Below, piece by piece: positions 28,206-35,925 of a DNA stretch of 36,695 nucleotides. The stretch is taken from the IMG/VR virus record IMGVR_UViG_3300011115_000698, positions 1 through 36,695 of that record; one strand, given 5' to 3'. How positions within the stretch are numbered: the stretch's first letter is position 1; each line of letters begins with the position of its first letter. The notes under the pieces were generated by a model. It saw nothing but the letters and a program-made list of their open reading frames with translations. It did not search any database and was not told where the DNA came from. Both the position numbers and the translations under genes were made by a program. Source of the DNA: a virus.

Positions 28206-28461
28206 AGTACTCCAAAATTATGCTTTTACTTTGAAATTTAGTACCCGCCTCAATGTTCACGCCGTCAAATTGCAGTAATTCTCCCGTCTCTAACGGCTTA
28301 TTCATTAAAGTTTGTACCCCGCTACGAAACCAATCGTAATAAAGCGGGCTTAGGTGTAAAGCCTTTAACGGTAAACGTTGCTCGCGTGCGCACCCTATTA
28401 AATTTGCGCACATGTCAATAACACGATTTCCCGTTGTTTGGTGTTGTGTAAAATCTACCAT
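28186..28461 (-). CDS. Hypothetical head-region protein, 91 aa
   Basis: MVDFTQHQTTGNRVIDMCAN, then CAREQRLPLKALHLSPLYYD and LQFDGVNIEAGTKFQSKSII. Mixed alpha/beta; the central ALHLSPLYYDWFRSG phrase is characteristic but I cannot link it to a function. It overlaps the G-like gene by 20 bases and the Dps-like stop by one base, so it belongs in the head/neck operon. Possibly a small connector protein. Confidence 0.65.
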   Translation of the reverse strand: MVDFTQHQTTGNRVIDMCANLIGCAREQRLPLKALHLSPLYYDWFRSGVQTLMNKPLETGELLQFDGVNIEAGTKFQSKSIILEYYEQNGN

Positions 28462-28823
28462 TATTTAAGGGTTAAAAGGTATAAAGTATGATTAATTAAA
28501 CCCAGCATGTCGGCTATAATATTGGCTAAATCAATATCAATCGCGGGCACTATTATCCCCATTGCTTCCATACTTACAAACGTGCGCAATTCGTTTAAGT
28601 ATGCAACCGAATCGGGGCCACTTTCGGCGCTAACATTTATTTGCCCGACAATACGTTGGTAACGCCCTTGATACGTTTCTACAAATGTATCGACAAGGTC
28701 AAGCCAGCCGTCGTAAAATTCCCCGAGCGCTTTGTGCTCAGCAAATGAAGTCGTGTTAAAATGCGCGTAATGTATTACGTCCCGCGCTTCAAAAAATTTA
28801 CTTAATACTTCGTTATTTTTCAT
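28461..28823 (-). CDS. Dps/ferritin-like protein (DUF5856 type), 120 aa
   Basis: I take the ATG at 28823 (MKNNEVLSKFFEARDVIHYA), after the upstream stop; the earlier in-frame start overlaps that gene. Residues 18-50 read HYAHFNTTSFAEHKALGEFY then DGWLDLVDTFVETY, strikingly like the Dps helix pair. H18, H30, D45 and E49 have the 12, 15 and 4 residue spacing of the ferroxidase ligands of Dps. The protein is shorter than Dps (about 160 aa) and lacks a basic tail. I recall such proteins as DUF5856 in phages. Unusual place: inside the head/neck cluster. A role in iron binding or protection of packaged DNA is inference. Confidence 0.75.
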   Translation of the reverse strand: MKNNEVLSKFFEARDVIHYAHFNTTSFAEHKALGEFYDGWLDLVDTFVETYQGRYQRIVGQINVSAESGPDSVAYLNELRTFVSMEAMGIIVPAIDIDLANIIADMLGLINHTLYLLTLK

Positions 28824-28833
28824 TTTATATATT

Positions 28834-29055
28834 TTAATAAAAAAATTCGCCTTTAATGTCTTGCTCAACGCTTATTAATTCAATGTTTTTGCCAAAAAAT
28901 TCTTTTAGCTCGGGTAAAAAGCCTTTCGAAACTGAATAATCCAAATTTGTGTCTAGAATATTATTAATAACCCCCTCTAAAAACTTATTTGGGCAACTTG
29001 CAACGCCGTCAATTACTGTAACATTGTTATCATAAACCTTTAATTTAATTTTCAT
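28834..29055 (-). CDS. Hypothetical head-region protein, 73 aa
   Basis: MKIKLKVYDNNVTVIDGVAS followed by NKFLEGVINNILDTNLDYSV and an acidic end. Short alpha/beta protein without a recognised motif. It lies between the F-like head gene and the Dps-like gene with gaps of 10-14 bases and shares their leader style. Function unknown. Confidence 0.65.
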   Translation of the reverse strand: MKIKLKVYDNNVTVIDGVASCPNKFLEGVINNILDTNLDYSVSKGFLPELKEFFGKNIELISVEQDIKGEFFY

Positions 29056-29069
29056 TTTATGCGGGTTTA

Positions 29070-30683
29070 TTAGCGGTTAAAAATACGATAAAAGTGTTCA
29101 AAATAATCAGGATCGTTATCAATAAACCTTTCTAAGTTTTCAAACGATTCAGTAAACCACATTGAGGTCAATTCCGTGCCGGTTTGTTTGCCGTATCTAT
29201 TCGCGTACCATTTGCCAATATACGGGTCGCGGAATTTATCCTCCTTTGTTACTTCCTTAATATCGTAAAGCTTATTAAATTTTTTCATTGAAACCAACTC
29301 CTCGCCCTTTGTACGTTTTCCATAATAGTCGGTCACCTCGTCAAAATAACTTTTATTGTGCTCCTCTAACGCGTGCCCTAATTCATGGTTTATAACTTCA
29401 AAACTTTGGTTTTTTCTTAAATTAATAGAATTATCAACCGACCAATAAAACGCCCTTCCTTTTGGCTTTAAAGTATTAACGTTAATTGATGTCCCTTGCG
29501 GCATTAACTTGTCGCCTATTATGCTTTTAAAAGCGTCCTCGCCTTTTTTTAAGTTTTCAATACTTTTGTATTGGGCCTTTGAAGCGTTTAAAGTAAAATC
29601 AGCCGGCGCGTTTCTACTTTTTAATATTTCGGCTACTTTGTCCTCGTATATAACGCGTTTTTCAGCTAATACGTTTGCAGCTTTTCTATATTCGGCGATA
29701 GCTTCATTTGCTAGTTTTCTCGTTTCAATTTCCTCGGGGCTTCCGTACTTCATGCTATTTGTCTTATCGATTAAATCGTTTGACAATTTACGTTTGTCTT
29801 CAAAATGTTTTTGCGCGTCGTCCAACACTTTGCCCTCGCCCGTTTTGTGTAATTCCTTAGCTTGTTTTTTTACGTCTTTAATTTTGTCTTCAATATTAAA
29901 CTTACCAGCGGGGGGCTCGGGTATAGGGAGGTCAAAATTTTTCTCGGCAAATTTTTTATCCTTTGGCGCTACTTCAAAATAAGGGTGTTTAGGGTTAAAC
30001 ACGTAACCGTCTTTATAGGGATTCATTTGAAACTCGGCACTAACGCCGTTTTCCCCGAAAGCTTCCTCACTTATTTGGTCGCGTTTTCCCTTAGTTGTAA
30101 TTTCCTCGTCTGAATATTTACTAATCCTTTCTAATATGCAACGGCAATTAAAATGATTCAAGGGGCTAAAATTGTCCCAAAACGGGTCGTCAACGGGTAA
30201 GGTTATCCCGTCAAATTTGCGACAAATGTCGGAGGTGTTTGGATCCATTACCGCACCATAACGAATAAAAGGAAATAAATCTTTGTCCTTTTGTATTTTT
30301 CCCCATTGGTTTGCGATAGTACCTTGTCCGTAGGCCGTGTTATATTCCGAACGTAGCCAATTTTTATTATATTGTTCGTAAACCCCGAGCGCTTTCTTTT
30401 TAAATTCAGCAAAGGAAGCCGAATCGGCAATAAATCCGCTCATTTCCCTAACTTGTTGATAGGTTTTAGCACCTGAAAACATATAAACGTTTTCGCGCAA
30501 TTCCTGAATTAACTCGGGATTAGTTTCGCCAAAGCCCAGCGAATTAACGCCCTCGTTTAGCCCATTAACCAAATGTTCGCTAATTGCTAAATATAGGTCT
30601 TCGGGCAGTTTTTCCGAAGCGTCATATTTGCCCGTATAAACCCCTTTTAAAAATGCTATTATTTGGTCTTCGGTATAATTCAA
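29070..30683 (-). CDS. Mu F-like head morphogenesis protein fused to an HExxH metalloprotease-like domain, 537 aa
   Basis: Residues 70-190 carry the F-like minor head protein signature: KTYQQVREMSG, NWLRSEYNTAYGQGTIANQW, then RYGAVMDPNTSDICRKFDGI and NFSPLNHFNCRCILERIS. A Lys/Glu-rich linker (about 260-350) joins it to a C-terminal domain with the zinc motif HELGH at 433-437 (FEVINHELGHALEEHN) and a later E504 in GTELTSMWFTE that could be the third ligand. The start codon is TTG overlapping the portal stop (TTGA); the first in-frame ATG is 67 codons inside the head domain. Ejection or processing roles for the extra domain are open. Confidence 0.88.
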   Translation of the reverse strand: MNYTEDQIIAFLKGVYTGKYDASEKLPEDLYLAISEHLVNGLNEGVNSLGFGETNPELIQELRENVYMFSGAKTYQQVREMSGFIADSASFAEFKKKALGVYEQYNKNWLRSEYNTAYGQGTIANQWGKIQKDKDLFPFIRYGAVMDPNTSDICRKFDGITLPVDDPFWDNFSPLNHFNCRCILERISKYSDEEITTKGKRDQISEEAFGENGVSAEFQMNPYKDGYVFNPKHPYFEVAPKDKKFAEKNFDLPIPEPPAGKFNIEDKIKDVKKQAKELHKTGEGKVLDDAQKHFEDKRKLSNDLIDKTNSMKYGSPEEIETRKLANEAIAEYRKAANVLAEKRVIYEDKVAEILKSRNAPADFTLNASKAQYKSIENLKKGEDAFKSIIGDKLMPQGTSINVNTLKPKGRAFYWSVDNSINLRKNQSFEVINHELGHALEEHNKSYFDEVTDYYGKRTKGEELVSMKKFNKLYDIKEVTKEDKFRDPYIGKWYANRYGKQTGTELTSMWFTESFENLERFIDNDPDYFEHFYRIFNR

Positions 30684-32017
30684 CGTCTATTATATAAGTT
30701 TTTCAATTTAGCCGATACCGCGCTTATTGGTTTTTCAACCGCTTCAATTGTGCCCGTAGGTATTCCCGTCCGCTCTTCAAAGTACGCCGCGTCCATTTGT
30801 AAACCCGCGTTTTTCATTGTTTGCGCTATGTTTGCCGTTATTTGGTTTGACGCGTCTTCGCGTTCGCGTGCTTCCTCCCTTTCATTATCGTTTTTTACCA
30901 TAAAACAAAGGTTGTCAGGGATAGCGATACCCATTTCGCGCAAGCGTGGCAATAATTCCGTATTAATATTGTTTTCAAGCGTGCGCGTGTCTATCGCTTG
31001 TACTTCCGCAAGGGCCAAAGATACGGGGCTTTGTTCGCCTTGTCCCGCGCCTAATTTTCCCGCAGTAGAATCCAACGCGTCAGCGTGGCCCAATAAAATT
31101 TTACTAATTTTTTTCTCGCACCTTGCCTCTAAACTTTCATAAACTTTAAAACCCGCGCCGCTTTGACTACTTTCAACAAATTCAATGTCGTCCATTTCGT
31201 CCATTAAAATATAACCAGCCGAGCCCATTTGCGCGAGTGCGCGTTCAAATAAAGCCCTTTCGTCTTCGTTGGTTTTTTGCGTTTTACCCTTGCGGATAGG
31301 CATTCCGTACATTTCGGCGGCGTCCATATTAAAACCCAGCGTATTGCGGCAAATAATTTCGTACATGGCAACCTTGTATAAAAGCCCATAACCGCACAAA
31401 CTAACGCCGACCTCCGTTGGTGTTGGTTGATATACGTTCCAAAGGCGATAAGGCTCTTCGTTAAAGTTAGCTCCAGAAAGCGAGTAAACATAACTTGTAA
31501 CGTTCAACCTATCGGGGCTTATATTGTACCGTCTAATTGTTGTTAGTTTTGGAAATTCGTCGTCTACTAAATCACCCAAAGAAATTAAACTATAACCAAA
31601 AAATTGCGCGTCTAACACGTAGTTACAATACAAGTTAAACCATGATTTTTTTATATACTTTGTCCATTGTTCGTCCTCTTCGTGGGTTTCTTTGTCGCAA
31701 AGTTTATATTCCTTTAATAGGGTTAAATTTTTACGCCTTGACATACACGCGCTTACGTGCCCATTCAACACGGTGTCTAAAAACATACGTTGCATTTTAA
31801 CGCGGTGTGGATACCACGCTTGCTCGGCTTCGTTTATTGCTTCGCGCCAACTTAAAACGTCTTGTCTAATACGTTGAAGTTGTACGGGGGTTATGTAACT
31901 CCGTAAGTTTTTCTCGGGGTTTTTTTCCGCACGCCAATCGCCTTGTCTTTGTTGGTTTAAAGGGTTGTCAGGTGTTGGAAATAAATAGTTTTTAACCTTT
32001 GAAATTATTGTCGCCAT
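30680..32017 (-). CDS. Portal protein (Mu gp29/DUF935-like), 445 aa
   Basis: The portal forms the dodecameric ring through which DNA enters and leaves. The sequence has TPVQLQRIRQDVLSWREAIN, the VLNGHVSACMSRRKNLTLL segment, VYQPTPTEV, then MYGMPIRKGKTQKTNEDERA and LDSTAGKLGAGQGEQSPVSL, AEVQAIDTRTLENNINTELL, which matches the Mu gp29 family pattern. The C-terminal 80 residues are basic and helical. It follows the gp36-like gene with a one-base overlap and precedes the F-like protein. The length is normal for the family (about 450-520 aa). Confidence 0.9.
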   Translation of the reverse strand: MATIISKVKNYLFPTPDNPLNQQRQGDWRAEKNPEKNLRSYITPVQLQRIRQDVLSWREAINEAEQAWYPHRVKMQRMFLDTVLNGHVSACMSRRKNLTLLKEYKLCDKETHEEDEQWTKYIKKSWFNLYCNYVLDAQFFGYSLISLGDLVDDEFPKLTTIRRYNISPDRLNVTSYVYSLSGANFNEEPYRLWNVYQPTPTEVGVSLCGYGLLYKVAMYEIICRNTLGFNMDAAEMYGMPIRKGKTQKTNEDERALFERALAQMGSAGYILMDEMDDIEFVESSQSGAGFKVYESLEARCEKKISKILLGHADALDSTAGKLGAGQGEQSPVSLALAEVQAIDTRTLENNINTELLPRLREMGIAIPDNLCFMVKNDNEREEAREREDASNQITANIAQTMKNAGLQMDAAYFEERTGIPTGTIEAVEKPISAVSAKLKNLYNRR

Positions 32018-32916
32018 TAGTAGTTATTTATATTTTTAACATTGCCGCCGAAACGAATCCTATTGCCTTGTTTTGGTTGTATTAAAGGAAGCGAAGGCGT
32101 TATTTTACCCTCCGCGCACATTCTAAACCATTCAACCGCAGCCTCGTAACGTTTAACCCTTAGCTCGGGTATATTACGCGGCGCGATACGGCTATGTAAA
32201 TGGAATAACGCCACGTCAATAATCATCATTACCATTTGCGCGTCACGGTTGTCATCGGCTACAAAGAAATTTGAAGGGCTTATTAAGTTGCCAGCGGGTA
32301 CGGAATACGCAACGCCGCCTCCCCAATATTGCAAACCGTTTACCGTGTCGTCAGGAGCTACGTTGTTTTGAGGTAAATTTTGGTAAAACCCGTATTGTAA
32401 AGCGACCTCGTGTGTAATTGTTGCAGTTGCAACGCGGCACGTATAAACTTTGCCTTTCCAATAAACTTTATCGCCTAATCTATAAACATTTGAATATTCA
32501 AAAGCGGGAACGACGCCGCCTGAATAAGTTTGAACGGTATAAATTGAATTTGGCGCCCCTAATAGCGTCCAATATGTTGTGTCCGTAGGGGGGTTATTTG
32601 TATTATAAGCTAATTTACATTGGTAAATTTGGTTATTATATGAAACCAAATCTCCTAAACTATGTGAGGTACCGCCTTGAAACGGGCTACCATTTACAAA
32701 AAACCTTTGATTAGTATAGTAAATTTTAGTAAAAGAATATAGCAGCGTGTCCGTGAACTCTTGCTCTAACAAATATTTTTGCCTTAAATACGATTTCGCT
32801 TCGGCTTCCGCTGATAAGATAGCACGTTCTAAAATTGTAGCGTCATTGCTGATAATTTGTTGAAGGTTTACGTCCTGAATAGTGCGCAGTAAATCCGATT
32901 GTATAATGTAGCTCAT
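32017..32916 (-). CDS. Head-tail connector (gp36/DUF1320-like) with two carbohydrate-binding-like inserts, 299 aa
   Basis: The N-terminal 60 residues (SYIIQSDLLRTIQDVNLQQI, ILSAEAEAKSYLRQKYLLEQ) and the C-terminal part (AQMVMMIIDVALFHLHSRIA, ELRVKRYEAAVEWFRMCAEG) form the all-helical Mu gp36/connector fold. Between them is an insert with two beta motifs of the CBM5/12 type: LGDLVSYNNQIYQCKLAYNT then PPTDTTYWTLL at about 87-120, and YRLGDKVYWKGKVYTCRVAT from about 145. Connector proteins are normally about 130-190 aa. The start overlaps the TerL stop by one base. Confidence 0.75.
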   Translation of the reverse strand: MSYIIQSDLLRTIQDVNLQQIISNDATILERAILSAEAEAKSYLRQKYLLEQEFTDTLLYSFTKIYYTNQRFFVNGSPFQGGTSHSLGDLVSYNNQIYQCKLAYNTNNPPTDTTYWTLLGAPNSIYTVQTYSGGVVPAFEYSNVYRLGDKVYWKGKVYTCRVATATITHEVALQYGFYQNLPQNNVAPDDTVNGLQYWGGGVAYSVPAGNLISPSNFFVADDNRDAQMVMMIIDVALFHLHSRIAPRNIPELRVKRYEAAVEWFRMCAEGKITPSLPLIQPKQGNRIRFGGNVKNINNY

Positions 32917-34279
32917 TAATAAGTATTTTTTGACGGTTTATTCTTACCAAAGTTAATCATAATTCCATTACCTCCGCGTTGAAACGCCTCGAAGTCGCTT
33001 GCAAAAGCCGAAACCATAAGATAATCAAATAAATCGGTAAAGTGACCAACCTTTTGAAACCTTACTTTTGTTTTGTTGTCGGTTTGCATTTCTTTTAATT
33101 TTGTACCGTCCGCAGCCTCTTTTAATTGAACGAAGTCGTTAATCATTCTTTTGCAGTTTTCGCCTATTGTAATGCGCACCCCGTTTAATTCCTTTTCAAA
33201 TACGGTGTTAATCCAATTGCCCCGCATTACGACCGACGGGTTTGACCGCATTACGCGCGATGTGGGTTTGTAGGCTTTTAATTCGTCCAATATAAGGCGG
33301 TAAAAATTGTACCCCTTTTCAAGTTTGGTGTCTTCCTTGTTGGCGGTTGCGTCCCCGTAAATAAATAAGCCTGAATTATGCGCGGGGTATTTTCTTTTAA
33401 ATTCATTGCACACGGCTTTGATAGTATTATTCGGGTTTTCGCCCGCTATTTCGTCTATCATAAAAATTTGTTTGCCTTGTATTTGAAAAATGCCTACCGG
33501 CAAATAAGGGTTGACGTTATCGTCCCAACTTATATGAATCGGCAAAGCGGGATTGTAACGCGTGTTGCCTATATGCTTATCCAGCTCAAAGCACTTGTAA
33601 AATTCGCCGCCTTGTTTAAGTTGCATGTCCCAATTTCCTTTTACAAATACCTCGTATTGAAAACGCGGCATATTGAGTAAATTTTGTTTATACTCTTCCG
33701 TGAGGTATTGGTTGTCGGTAATTTTTGAAGGTATGTAAAGCCAATTAGGGGCTAATTCGCCGTTATTCCATTTGTCGTAAACCCTTTTTTTTACCCAATT
33801 ATTTGTCGGGTTGCACGTTGCTAATATTATCGGCTTAGGACGGGGCTCGCATTCCCAGCGACCAGCACGGCCAAAGGCAACGTCGAGCGTTTCCTCGCTG
33901 CATTCGTTAATCTCTTCAAATAAAAACCCATTTACCTCCAGCCCTTTTAACCATTGCAAGTCCTTGTCTTTGTCGTAGTTTTCGCCCTTAAACATTATAA
34001 CCGATCCGTTCGGGTGTGTATATTCGTAAGGCGATGTCTTCAATACCCCCGAAGCGTTAAACTTTCGAAACGACGGTATAGTAGTTATACGTATTTTTTC
34101 TAAATCTTCACGTATTACGCACCAACGCGATTTTGGGAATATTTGGCACATTATTAATAATGCGGAAAGACCCCAAAAAGTTTTGCCCCCCCCATTGCAC
34201 CTCCAAAAAGTATAAAAGAATACTTTTCTGAACTCACCGCCTCCATTGCTTCCGCTTGTTTATCTGTAAAAATTATCAT
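32916..34279 (-). pseudogene. terL: Terminase large subunit, frameshifted at a G run in the Walker A motif
   Basis: From ATG 34279 (MIIFTDKQAEAMEAVSSEKY) the 0 frame runs into SFILFGGAMGGAKLFGVF and stops early. One extra G in the minus-strand G run (plus-strand C run 34186-34193) restores GGAMGGGKTFWGLSALLI and joins the following frame, giving 454 aa. Walker B is FLFEEINE. The nuclease domain has HISWDDN, YGDATAN and FTDLFDYL with the expected acidic residues. It packages DNA into the head. The most likely explanation is a one-base error or deletion in the homopolymer; in a live phage it should be intact, or rescued by -1 slippage on G GGG GGG. The start overlaps the HNH stop (ATGA). Confidence 0.88.
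34186..34193 (-). other. Homopolymer run (8 G on minus strand) at the terL frameshift
   Basis: Eight C on the plus strand. Nine would keep the terminase frame open through the P-loop (GGG-GGK). Homopolymers are common places for sequencing errors and for real slippage, so this site should be checked in raw reads. Confidence 0.85.
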
Positions 34280-34767
34280 AATGTAAATATTTTTCTTCTA
34301 AAAATTGACCTATCGCATTTATATTCTTTTGCTATTTTTCTTTTTGATTCCCCATTTTGTAACCTTTTTTTCATTTCTAAACATAAAATTTCACTATATT
34401 TTGTATTATTATGTTCGTCACCTGATAAAATAGTTATCATATTATTTTTATAAGCGTGAATTATATTCTCTTTATTTGTGCACCATTCTAAATTTACAAC
34501 CCTATTATCGTTTTTTATTCCGTTTATATGGTTTACTTGCGGTTTGTTTTCTAAATTTAAAATAAAGGCTTTTGCAATTTCTCTATGCAATTTAATTGTT
34601 TTTGTTTTTCCGTTTTTTGTTAAAGCCGTTCTCAAATACCCCTTTGCATCAAATGCGGGTTTTAAATTTTTAATATTATTAGAATTTTTATAATTTAAAC
34701 TTCTAATTAAACCCGTATCCGATACCTCGTAAAGACCTTCATAATTTACAATTGGTTTCCAATTCAT
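34276..34767 (-). CDS. HNH homing-type endonuclease with NUMOD4 domain
   Basis: Residues 1-45 are a NUMOD4 module (WKPIVNYEGLYEVSDTGLIR, SLNYKN). The HNH core reads LHREIAKAFILNLENKPQVN, HINGIKNDNRVVNLEWCTNK with the H-N-H pattern. The C-terminus (SGDEHNNTKYSEILCLEMKK, IAKEYKCDRSIFRRKI) is a helix-turn-helix type DNA-contact part. It sits between the DUF5681 and terminase large genes, splitting the packaging pair, and overlaps terL by four bases (ATGA). Free-standing HNH genes in this position are mobile intruders or helpers of packaging cleavage. Confidence 0.85.
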   Translation of the reverse strand: MNWKPIVNYEGLYEVSDTGLIRSLNYKNSNNIKNLKPAFDAKGYLRTALTKNGKTKTIKLHREIAKAFILNLENKPQVNHINGIKNDNRVVNLEWCTNKENIIHAYKNNMITILSGDEHNNTKYSEILCLEMKKRLQNGESKRKIAKEYKCDRSIFRRKIFTL

Positions 34768-34822
34768 AGCATTATATTTTTTTACAAATATAATGTTTTA
34801 CCTACAAATTGCCCATACTTAT

Positions 34823-35143
34823 TTAAATTTTAATTTCGCGGTCGCCCCACATTATAACTGATTCTATTTTTTCGCCCTGAGTCGTTAAATCAATATTTTG
34901 CGAAGCCTTACTATACGTATATCCAAAAATAAACTCAGCCGCTTTTACGTCCCCTTGCATAGCCTTACTACGCATTTTTAATAAAATAGATTTAGCCGCG
35001 TTTTTGCCCCCTACGTCTTCGCCTAATACCTCCGCTAATACATCGCGTATATTTGGTATTTTAGGGCGTCCGTTAGGGTTGCCCGTTTGCCCTTTTTTAA
35101 ATGGTGTTGCCCCTTTTGGTGTTTGTCCTTTTTTAAATGGCAT
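34823..35143 (-). CDS. DUF5681-like protein, probable small terminase subunit, 106 aa
   Basis: The start MPFKKGQTPKGATPFKKGQT, then GNPNGRPKIPNIRDVLAEVL is the DUF5681 signature (a doubled FKKGQ and the GNPNGRPK motif). The FKKGQTP motif appears twice at the start, an in-frame duplication. Such proteins occur upstream of terminase large genes in many phages and are thought to recognise packaging DNA. The C-terminal part is short and charged (EKIESVIMWGDREIKI). The HNH gene separates it from terL. Confidence 0.8.
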   Translation of the reverse strand: MPFKKGQTPKGATPFKKGQTGNPNGRPKIPNIRDVLAEVLGEDVGGKNAAKSILLKMRSKAMQGDVKAAEFIFGYTYSKASQNIDLTTQGEKIESVIMWGDREIKI

Positions 35144-35182
35144 ATATCTGTTTTATTTCTGTTTTTTTAATTTTTTACCCCT

Positions 35183-35419
35183 TTATAAATTTTCTAATAT
35201 TAATCTAATTATAAACACGGGCAAAGCCCCATATATTGTAAATAGTAAGTCGTTTATTTCGGGGTTGCCTTTTTTGCTTAGGTAGTCAAAAACTTCCTTT
35301 GCCGTTCCGATTATTATAACGGGCACCATTGCAACCCACAACGTAAAAAATAACATTGAAACTAAGTAAATACAAAGCCCAGCTATAAAGTGGTATTGTT
35401 TGTCAATTGGTATTTTCAT
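35183..35419 (-). CDS. Small membrane protein, 78 aa
   Basis: MKIPIDKQYHFIAGLCIYLV followed by a hydrophobic stretch and GTAKEVFDYLSKKGNPEIND, then a second and third hydrophobic helix. The pattern K.P.DKQYHF.AG....., G..KE..D....KG.PE..D.., G resembles a phage membrane protein type related to YfiM/DUF2279-like proteins. Two or three membrane passes. It overlaps the neighbouring membrane protein by four bases, so the pair is coupled. Function unknown. Confidence 0.75.
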   Translation of the reverse strand: MKIPIDKQYHFIAGLCIYLVSMLFFTLWVAMVPVIIIGTAKEVFDYLSKKGNPEINDLLFTIYGALPVFIIRLILENL

Positions 35420-35631
35420 TTTTGCAAATTGTTAAAAATTCTCCTTATTACGTACCCCCTAAAAAAGGAAGCAATAAAAAAAATAATAGTTATAAATATA
35501 TTTTGGTTTAAAGTTACTGTAATATTCAAAAAAGGATATACCCAAAGTTGAATTAAAAAACTAATTATTAACCCAAAAACAACGTTAGTAATACTTTCAA
35601 AAACACTGTATTTTTTTGATTGATTCGGCAT
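35416..35631 (-). CDS. Small membrane protein (DUF7220-like), 71 aa
   Basis: MPNQSKKYSVFESITNVVFG followed by two membrane helices (FGLIISFLIQLWVYPFL and IFITIIFFIASFFRGYVI) and a basic RRIFN end. The S-x-x-E-(S/A)-x-x-N-x-x-x-G start and the R-x-Y-x-x-R-R-x-F-N end are characteristic of a two-helix phage protein type recalled as DUF7220. Function unknown. Overlaps the next gene by four bases. Confidence 0.75.
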   Translation of the reverse strand: MPNQSKKYSVFESITNVVFGLIISFLIQLWVYPFLNITVTLNQNIFITIIFFIASFFRGYVIRRIFNNLQK

Positions 35632-35636
35632 TTATT

Positions 35637-35894
35637 TTATATTAATTCGTAAGTCATTAAAAATATATCAGGTTTGCACGGGTAAAATTCCCCTTTAACG
35701 CCTTTAATTATATAATCCCCTATTTGCGCGTTCATTATACCCTCAAGCGTTCTAATTTGTAAAATGTGCTCTTCGTTTTGTTTAAGGCCAAAAATTCCAT
35801 AATCATCATCGGCCCCCATAAATTCAAATATTTGGCTAAAATTATTATCCCAAATTATAGCTTCAATTTCAATTGGTTTTTTTCTGTATTTCAT
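35637..35894 (-). CDS. Conserved phage protein (GDYIIKGVKGEFYPCKPDIF type), 85 aa
   Basis: MKYRKKPIEIEAIIWDNNFS, then TLEGIMNAQIGDYIIKGVKG and GEFYPCKPDIFLMTYE. This is a very widespread small phage protein seen in many Gram-positive and Bacteroidota phages; its role has not been established to my knowledge. The motif GDYII-GVKGE-YPCKPDIF is intact. It lies in the accessory stretch before the terminase genes. Confidence 0.85.
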   Translation of the reverse strand: MKYRKKPIEIEAIIWDNNFSQIFEFMGADDDYGIFGLKQNEEHILQIRTLEGIMNAQIGDYIIKGVKGEFYPCKPDIFLMTYELI

Positions 35895-35925
35895 TTTATA
35901 TACACTTTTATAACCCTTTTCGGGT

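Noticed and set aside
28823-28868. Longer start for the Dps-like protein
   Set aside because: It overlaps the preceding gene by 35 bases, and the later ATG has a good A-rich leader just after that gene's stop.
29509-29982. Plus-strand open frame of 157 codons
   Set aside because: It lies fully inside the F-like head gene and its translation is Ser/Phe/Ala-rich shadow sequence. All real genes in the window are on the minus strand.
30663-31142. Plus-strand open frame of 159 codons
   Set aside because: Antisense shadow of the portal gene; no recognisable protein features.
29070-32017. Mu-like transposable phage
   Set aside because: Portal and F-like genes resemble Mu, but no transposase A/B, no Mu end repeats and no host DNA at the ends were seen.
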